NCBI GenBank assembly: GCA_964019055.1
Contig: OZ025207.1
Span: forward strand, 17,077,357-17,141,356
Direction: 5' to 3'
DNA from: Anthopleura xanthogrammica
Taxonomy: Eukaryota; Cnidaria; Anthozoa; Actiniaria; Actiniidae
Length of the DNA stretch: 64,000 nucleotides
Shown: positions 58,087 through 64,000 of the stretch, piece after piece
Layout: every line of letters starts with the position of its first letter
Numbering within the stretch: the first letter of the stretch is position 1
The notes under the pieces: generated by a model
The model's input: the letters and a program-made list of their open reading frames with translations, nothing else
Told to the model about the DNA's origin: nothing
Database searches by the model: none
Translations under genes and position numbers: made by a program

Positions 58087-58849
58087 TGTCGTGAAGCTAG
58101 GGGAGACGCTGGTTAGAGCTGGTACTGGATCGTTTATTGACGCTTCAAGTCCTAGTTACAAGACTGTTCTACGTCTAACTCACGACTGTATATCTGACTA
58201 TCTTCTTCTTCTTCTAACTAAACTATCTGAACTGACCTATATTTATATGAATTCTTAGCATAAATTATGGAAACCGGTTTATGACAAGTTTCCAGTAAAA
58301 GTTCTGTGATGTAAGAATATGAGCAATATTTACTCAAAGACTAAAAACTTAATGAACTCTTTAGAAAGGTAATTTCTGTACATAGCGTCGATGACTGTCG
58401 CTTGTACTTTTAAGTTAAAACAAACTGTGTTGTAGAAAACGATAACTTATCTTAAAGTAAAGGATGGATTCTTGACTGGAAAATCTAGAGTAAACAACTT
58501 ATAACAAAGGATGCTAAAACCTAAGTATATGTTGAATAAGTTCTTCTGCGCAAGTCCATATAAACTGGTTCTTTGAAGCAGCTGTACTTCAAGGTTGTTC
58601 TAAAGCAGCTGAAATCATAAAGTATGTATTTCGGAACTGTTCATAATTAGAGAAGAACTTTCTTGTTTACAAGAACTGAGAAATCCAATTAAGATCTATT
58701 GACAGAGAAGTGTTTTACAAGGTCAACATAAATGTTCTTTTGTTCTGCTAAATGGTCTTTTGTTCTTCTATTAAGTAGTTGTCATAGAAATCTAAACTAA
58801 GTCAGATTTCCAACAAGATAGGAAATGGACGATTTTTGTCCTTCTCACA
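58087..58849 (-). repeat. 5' LTR
   Basis: 763 bp. On the minus strand begins TGTGAGAAGGACA and ends TTCACGACA. Located 4 bp from the collagen D stop codon. Confidence 0.95.
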
Positions 58850-58853
58850 TTAA

Positions 58854-60610
58854 TTACTTGGTGCACACTGCGCATGTCAATTCTCGTCCGTCAACATATG
58901 GAAGACAAGGCAGAGCACCACACCTTCCTTCTACGTGATACAACGTGGCACCATTTACGTCCACTTTTGTTCCTGGTAAAACTTCAGCATCAATGTCAAC
59001 ACAAATGTATTCGCTTGGATGTGGAAGACTATAATACTGAGACATCAGATATCCATGGTACTCTCGTTTCCATCCCGAGGGACACTCGTAAGTCGCAGGG
59101 ATCATCATCTTGACACTCTGTGCTTTAACGTAACACACAGCGCATGGGACATCGTGATGCTCGAGATTTGTATTGGTAAAAAGTTTAGATTGGGCGTCTT
59201 GATATTCGGTGCCGTACATGTATCCACCGCCTTGGACACCATCTTTGTACTTCCCGTATTTGGGGGTTTCAGGGAGACATACGTAATTAGCGCCTCCACC
59301 GTTATGAGTATAAAAAGAGCCTCCAACACCTCCAAAAAAAGAAACACCGTTATCAAACGACTAAAGTTTGATATAAAAAGTGTCTGGATGACAGAGCAGG
59401 AAGATCAGCAGTTATGGCTTCATCTTTACCTTGATAGACAAGAGTAGCATTGTAAGGGCAGTTGGTTCTTCCCCATCGTACGTACTGTACTCCACCACTC
59501 TTGGGTCCAGGAGGACCCCTAACACCTTGCTTTCCTGGCTCTCCTTTTAAACCTGTTATACAAAGTTGTTATCCATAATTTATTGTTGTTTTTCTTTCTT
59601 TTACTTTATATGAATGATAAAAAGAAAAACAAAATATTGTTTAAAACACTGACCAGTTTTCCCCGGTGATCCGTCTTTGCCATCTCGGCCATCTTTACCA
59701 TCCCTACCATCGCGACCCTCTTTGCCATTAAGACCATCTTTACCTACATTGACAAAAACAAACGATAAACATGAGTGTGTCAGACATAAAACCTATAAAT
59801 AACACTAGTAAAAACAAATTAATTCGGCAATCCGTTAACCGTTAATCTGAGTTATTCCTTTTTAATATATTGAATCTTTCGGCAAAAATTTGTATGCAAC
59901 GTTACGAAGCAGGTTAGTGTTGTTTCAAGGCAAATACTTGCCTTAGAACACGATTAAAAATAATCATAATTCCTTACAAAGCTAATGTGTTACAAGGTAA
60001 AGTTTCCATCTCTTGCACGCAAGTTTCAGCTAAAAGTTTTACCGTGTGACTCCCAATTGAAATTTGTGTGTTCTTTGTAGATTTTACCTGGTTTTCCTGG
60101 TTGACCATCACGACCATCTCGACCTAATAGAAAAAGGATTCAGGCATCAGTATAACATATTAATTAATCGCTGGTCCCCCTTCTCGTCAAAAATGGTTTT
60201 AAAACTGACTCACCTCTCAGCAATGTCGCTTGCTTTGATTCAATCTGACTTATTCTGAAACAAAAATGCTACTTTATCTAACTTGTTACAATCATTTAAA
60301 AGATATATGTCTGTATGCAATCAATGGCAAAACTATTTGCCTCACAAAGCCTCCTATATTTGATAACTGGTATATATAATATTTGTTGAATTTAAAGTCT
60401 TCCTGTGTAGTTTACGCACCTTTTGTCAAGATTTTTCAGCAGTCTAAACATGTTAGCTAACGTTGGAGGAGTTTTCGTTGAGTCTACAGTCGTTTGTTTC
60501 GCATTTTGTTGCTGCACATCAGTTGTTCGTACATCACAAAACAGAACAAAACCTAATTCTACAAGTAGCACAGCTTTACACCACAATCCATTACCAGATG
60601 ATATAGACAT
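58854..60610 (-). CDS. Short-chain collagen (C4/spongin-like), gene D
   Basis: Six exons: 60420-60610, 60214-60254, 60089-60124, 59654-59743, 59430-59552 and 58854-59329. All introns are GT-AG with the same phases as gene C, for 318 residues plus stop. Start at ATG 60610, followed by a signal peptide (WCKAVLLVELGFVLFCDV) and a polar linker. Exon 4 is longer than in gene C (90 versus 63 bp), adding three Gly-X-Y triplets three residues at a time; exon 5 is slightly shorter. The C-terminal domain keeps GGVQYVRWGRTNCP, NYVCLPETPKYGKYKDG, PATYECPSGWKREYHGYLM and ELTCAVCTK. Its 3' flank was displaced by an LTR retrotransposon in the same orientation. Upstream, a foldback element begins 47 bp from the ATG. 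The coding sequence is undamaged. Confidence 0.9.
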
Positions 60611-60656
60611 TCTGAATAGTTTTCTCTCTGTTTTGCTTTTCAATCTGCAGACTTAA

Positions 60657-62237
60657 GAGGGGATGTCAGCAAAAATCGAACATACGCCGGCAACAGTCAA
60701 AAATTCGATTTCGCTCATATTTTGGTATTAGGTAGACCTATATGCGAGATATATCATGGTATGTTTCATTTGTCGAAATATGGTTTCATTTCCGAGAAAA
60801 ACGAGAAAAACGAATTTGTCAATAATTGACCCTTTGAGAGAGCCAAAATATACTCCAACTTTGGGGGGCTCGCGTGCCTTTGCAAAAATATCTACATGTT
60901 TAATTCTTAAATAACTGTTTTATGTGATGTTTTAACTTTAAAAAGCTGAAATTTCATTGCCTTCCAATAAATTTATGACGGTGAAAAAAATTTATTTACC
61001 AGGGTACTTTGACGCCTTGTGAAAAGTAACGAATTTTCAAAAAATGTTTTCACCGTGTGCTAAATAAAATAAAAGACCGATATTAAGAAAATGAAAAGTC
61101 GAAATAATATTCTAACCGTGACTAAAAGTTTTTTTGGGGGTTTTTATTCTGCGACGAGAAATAAAAATTTAAAGTTGGAGAAATTTGTTATACTTGGCGA
61201 GACTTTTTTGACTGTTTTAAAAATTATCTAACAGCCCGTGGTAAACACATTTTTTCTTTTTATTTCTTTCTTCTTAAAGCGCATAGGTTCATAATTACTG
61301 TCCGTAAAAATCCTTGTTGGTCCAGTAAAGCCCACTTCTATAAAAGATGAAACGTAGAAGGATATTTCCAGTAGATTTTCCCTTTTATAAATGCGAACGT
61401 GACATGTACATTCGTGACTCGGCGTTATCAAAGGCCACACCTAATTCTTTGTAGAATGCCGCGTCTCCCGACTCCTTGGTCACACTTATGGTCACGCAAC
61501 GGCTATTTGTAAAAGAACCCGCTTCAACTCTTATCTAGAAAAATTGCATCTTTCTTAGAGCTAATTTCAATTGTATTAATCCACACCATGTAGTGCTACT
61601 GCAGTAGCTTGAGGTGGTACTTTGCTATCTTACGATATTTTGCTCTTTTAGGTAATTTTTAAATTCATTTGATTGAGCGCACCGGCCGCCGTTCTTTGAA
61701 ATTTCTCCAACTTTAAATTTAAATTTCTCGTCGCAGAATAAAAACCCCCAAAAAAACTTTTAGTCACGGTTAGAATATTATTTCGACTTTTCATTTTCTT
61801 AATATCGGTCTTTTATTTTATTTAGCACACGGTGAAAACATTTTTTGAAAATTCGTTACTTTTCACAAGGCGTCAAAGTACCCTGGTAAATAAATTTTTT
61901 TCACCGTCATAAATTTATTGGAAGGCAATGAAATTTCAGCTTTTTAAAGTTAAAACATCATATAAAACAGTTATTTAAGAATTAAACATGTAGATATTTT
62001 TGCAAAGGCACGCGAGCCCCCCGAAGTTGGAATATATTTTGGCTCTCTCAAAGGGTCAATTATTGACAAATTCGTTTTTCTCGTTTTTCTCGGAAATGAA
62101 ACCATATTTCGACAAATGAAACATACCATGATATATCTCGCATATAGGCCTACCTAATACCAAAATATGAGCGAAATCGAATTTTTGACTGTTGCCGGCA
62201 AATTTTGATTTTGTTCGATTTTTGCTGCCATCTTTTC
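60657..62237. mobile_element. Foldback element (long inverted repeats, 1.6 kb)
   Basis: Arms 60657-61187 and 61699-62237 are near-exact reverse complements (about 535 bp each) around a 511-bp unique spacer. TTAA lies outside both ends (60653-60656 and 62238-62241). The spacer has no clear gene. The left end starts GAGGGGATGTC, like the 7.3-kb transposon. The upstream flank of exon A'' (26231) shows the site without the element. Confidence 0.88.
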
Positions 62238-62241
62238 TTAA

Positions 62242-63496
62242 GCTTAAAATGGTTTTCGCCTTGCTCGGTTTAAAAATTTATAGTTTACCAGACAGAACAA
62301 GAGTGTGACTTCTTGCTGTTAGACTGACCAAGATAAAATGGGCTCAAAGCTACTTTTATGATATGCTATTGATTATGCTGTAAGTGACAAGCTGCTTTGT
62401 CGAGATGATATTTAGAATCTCTTGTTCCAAAGTGTTTAACGTATCAAATCCAGTTGTTCTCTCCTGATAAGCTATTTTGTTTCTAACCAAATGCACTCAT
62501 TATTGAGATCTCATCTATTATCTCCTTACCCAGCCTGGACATCAAGTCCAAACTTCCCTAGTGTACAAAATATGAAATCAAAGCAAGGGCATTCTCTGTG
62601 ACGCGTTGTGTCTATGTTAAGGCATTTGCTTGTCTTTGATGGTAAGATATTCCGGATATTGACGATGCGGAAAGTGAGCAGCATACTTCAAACAGGTCGT
62701 TTTTTGCTAATAACATCACTAAAAATGCAATTCATTATTTCTGTACTGAAATATAATCATCACGTAAGCTGATAGCATTACAGTCGCCGTATAGCGTGCC
62801 AATACTTTCAATTGATCTTTTGCCATCAGTTCAAATGCTTAGTAAACTGAGGAAGTCTTTTTTTAAATAAAGTACACGTATTTTCAAAAATTCCTTTCGA
62901 GCCCCCACGCGCCCTCAAATGTTTTATTTTAAAATGTCAGTCGAACCATTCATCTGAGATCTAAGTCAAACCACATCACAGTGATCACAGTCCAGATGAT
63001 TCCAAATTCATGCGTTCAATACAGTTCTGAATTTAGGGATGAGAGATAAATGCCAGCACCGGTTTTTTAACCCGCAAGAGATAAACGAAACTATGATTCT
63101 AGGTATAAGGTATAGCTGGTTCCTCCCAAGTAATGAGTGTTGTTATGATTGAGCAAAGTCTTTTTTGTGTGTGTAAGCGAAAGGAATCTGTCGAACAACG
63201 TGCCTGATTGGGACAAGTATGTTTATACTCCAGAAAAAATGGACAGCCTGGAATATATGGGATTTACCGGAAATGTTATTGATACTACTTGATTAACATA
63301 TTTTAATATGTTTATGTTTATATATTTAAAAATCTGGAAAACAAGATTGAATTATAAGATGTTATTATCTACTGCTACTAATCTTTTCGTGTTAATAATC
63401 TTTATAATCTTAATAATCTCGTTTAATGATCTTTTTTTCTGTGCATAATTGCTTTTTATGTAAATGAAAGAAAATTGTCGAGTCTGATTTTCATAT
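62242..63496. other. Collagen intergenic region
   Basis: Homologous to 26250-26790 and 28010-28711 in the left block. No gene. It links collagen D to the 3' end of collagen E. Confidence 0.55.
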
Positions 63497-63845
63497 TTAT
63501 TTGGCACACATTGCACATGTCAGTTGTGGACCCTCAACATATGGACGACAAGGTATAGAGCCACACCTTCCTTCCACGTGATACAACAGGGCGCCATCTA
63601 CGTCAACTTTTGTTCCTGGTATAGCTTCGGTATTAATGTCAACACAAATGTATTCGGTTGGATGTGAATGATCGTAATGCTCAGACATCAAATACCCATG
63701 ATATTCCCGAGTCCAACCCGTGGGACACTCGTAAGTCGCAGGGATCATCAGCTTGGCATTTGGTGTCTTAACGTAACACACAAGCATGGAACATCATCAT
63801 ACTCAAGATTGATATATGATTATAAAGCGAACCTCCAACACTTCC
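63497..63845 (-). pseudogene. Short-chain collagen gene E, last exon remnant
   Basis: Starts after a TTTTCAG acceptor with GSVGGSLYNH, then jumps over about 45 residues of the domain to the VPC...CYVK region with a one-base loss. It continues open: PATYECPTGWTREYHGYLM, YICVDINTEAIPGTK, LTCAMCAK, stop. Upstream exons would lie beyond 63845. None is visible in the last 150 bp of the window. Confidence 0.75.
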
Positions 63846-64000
63846 TGAAAACATCAGCACTCTTTATGAGAATATATATTCATTACACGTGCATAATCTC
63901 GTCCTTTGAAGACGAAACAATTGTTAATTATATCATTGTGGAATTTTTATGTTTTATATATGTATATAGATATTCGTCATATTAATTAGTTTAAATGACG

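Larger units (their letters stand above)
49441..58849 (-). mobile_element. Ty3/Gypsy LTR retrotransposon, full length (9.4 kb)
   Basis: Two 763-bp LTRs with TG...CA ends that look identical, a primer binding site, and gag, pol and an env-like frame on the minus strand. The likely 4-bp target duplication is TTAA (49437-49440 and 58850-58853). Pol order is protease, reverse transcriptase, RNase H, integrase, so it is Ty3/Gypsy. Several stop codons and a frameshift interrupt the genes. Confidence 0.92.

Overview
This window looks like AT-rich nuclear DNA from an early-branching invertebrate animal, most likely a cnidarian or sponge. Three things point that way: a dense cluster of scavenger-receptor cysteine-rich (SRCR) domain exons, a tandem family of spongin-like short-chain collagen genes (C4 type) with clear GT-AG introns, and many animal-type transposable elements. 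I cannot name the species.

Layout. (1) 0-23.4 kb, + strand: about 24 SRCR cassettes, each a single exon-sized unit of about 240-280 bp, with introns and relics between them. About nine are open and the rest are broken. The array is interrupted by an L2/CR1-like LINE, a ~1.1-kb inverted-repeat element, an unclassified 1.5-kb element with a microsatellite inside, several LINE 3' fragments and, at 20.5-22.7 kb on the - strand, an L1-like LINE. (2) 23.7-30.1 kb, - strand: collagen pseudogenes A' and B and an orphan collagen first exon, with a second copy of the microsatellite element. (3) 30.2-37.5 kb: a 7.3-kb DNA transposon with ~0.8-kb terminal inverted repeats and a spliced, broken transposase gene, flanked by TTAA. 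(4) 37.7-45.9 kb, + strand: a second SRCR array that is partly a segmental duplicate of the first. (5) 46.1-48.0 kb, - strand: intact collagen gene C. (6) 49.4-58.8 kb, - strand: a Ty3/Gypsy LTR retrotransposon with two LTRs that look identical, placed directly after the stop codon of intact collagen gene D (58.9-60.6 kb). (7) 60.7-62.2 kb: a foldback element. (8) 63.5-63.8 kb: the 3' remnant of collagen gene E.

The locus evolved by repeated duplication of two neighbouring families that face each other: SRCR units on + and collagens on -. The collagens form a head-to-tail tandem array on the - strand (E, D, C in the right block; B, A'', A' in the left). Genes C and D are fully spliceable, with identical exon phases, and encode predicted secreted proteins of 305 and 318 residues.

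Most notable observation: the SRCR cassettes are nearly identical along the core of the domain, but differ sharply in length and sequence in one Tyr/Gly/Asn/Trp-rich loop between the TVCD and WDMNDAKV motifs. Two lesser variable patches also exist. Together with mosaic units and unit-to-unit exchange, this looks like a diversifying recognition-domain reservoir. I could not find consistent splice donors, first exons or membrane exons, so the SRCR gene model stays unresolved and a decaying cluster is a real alternative.
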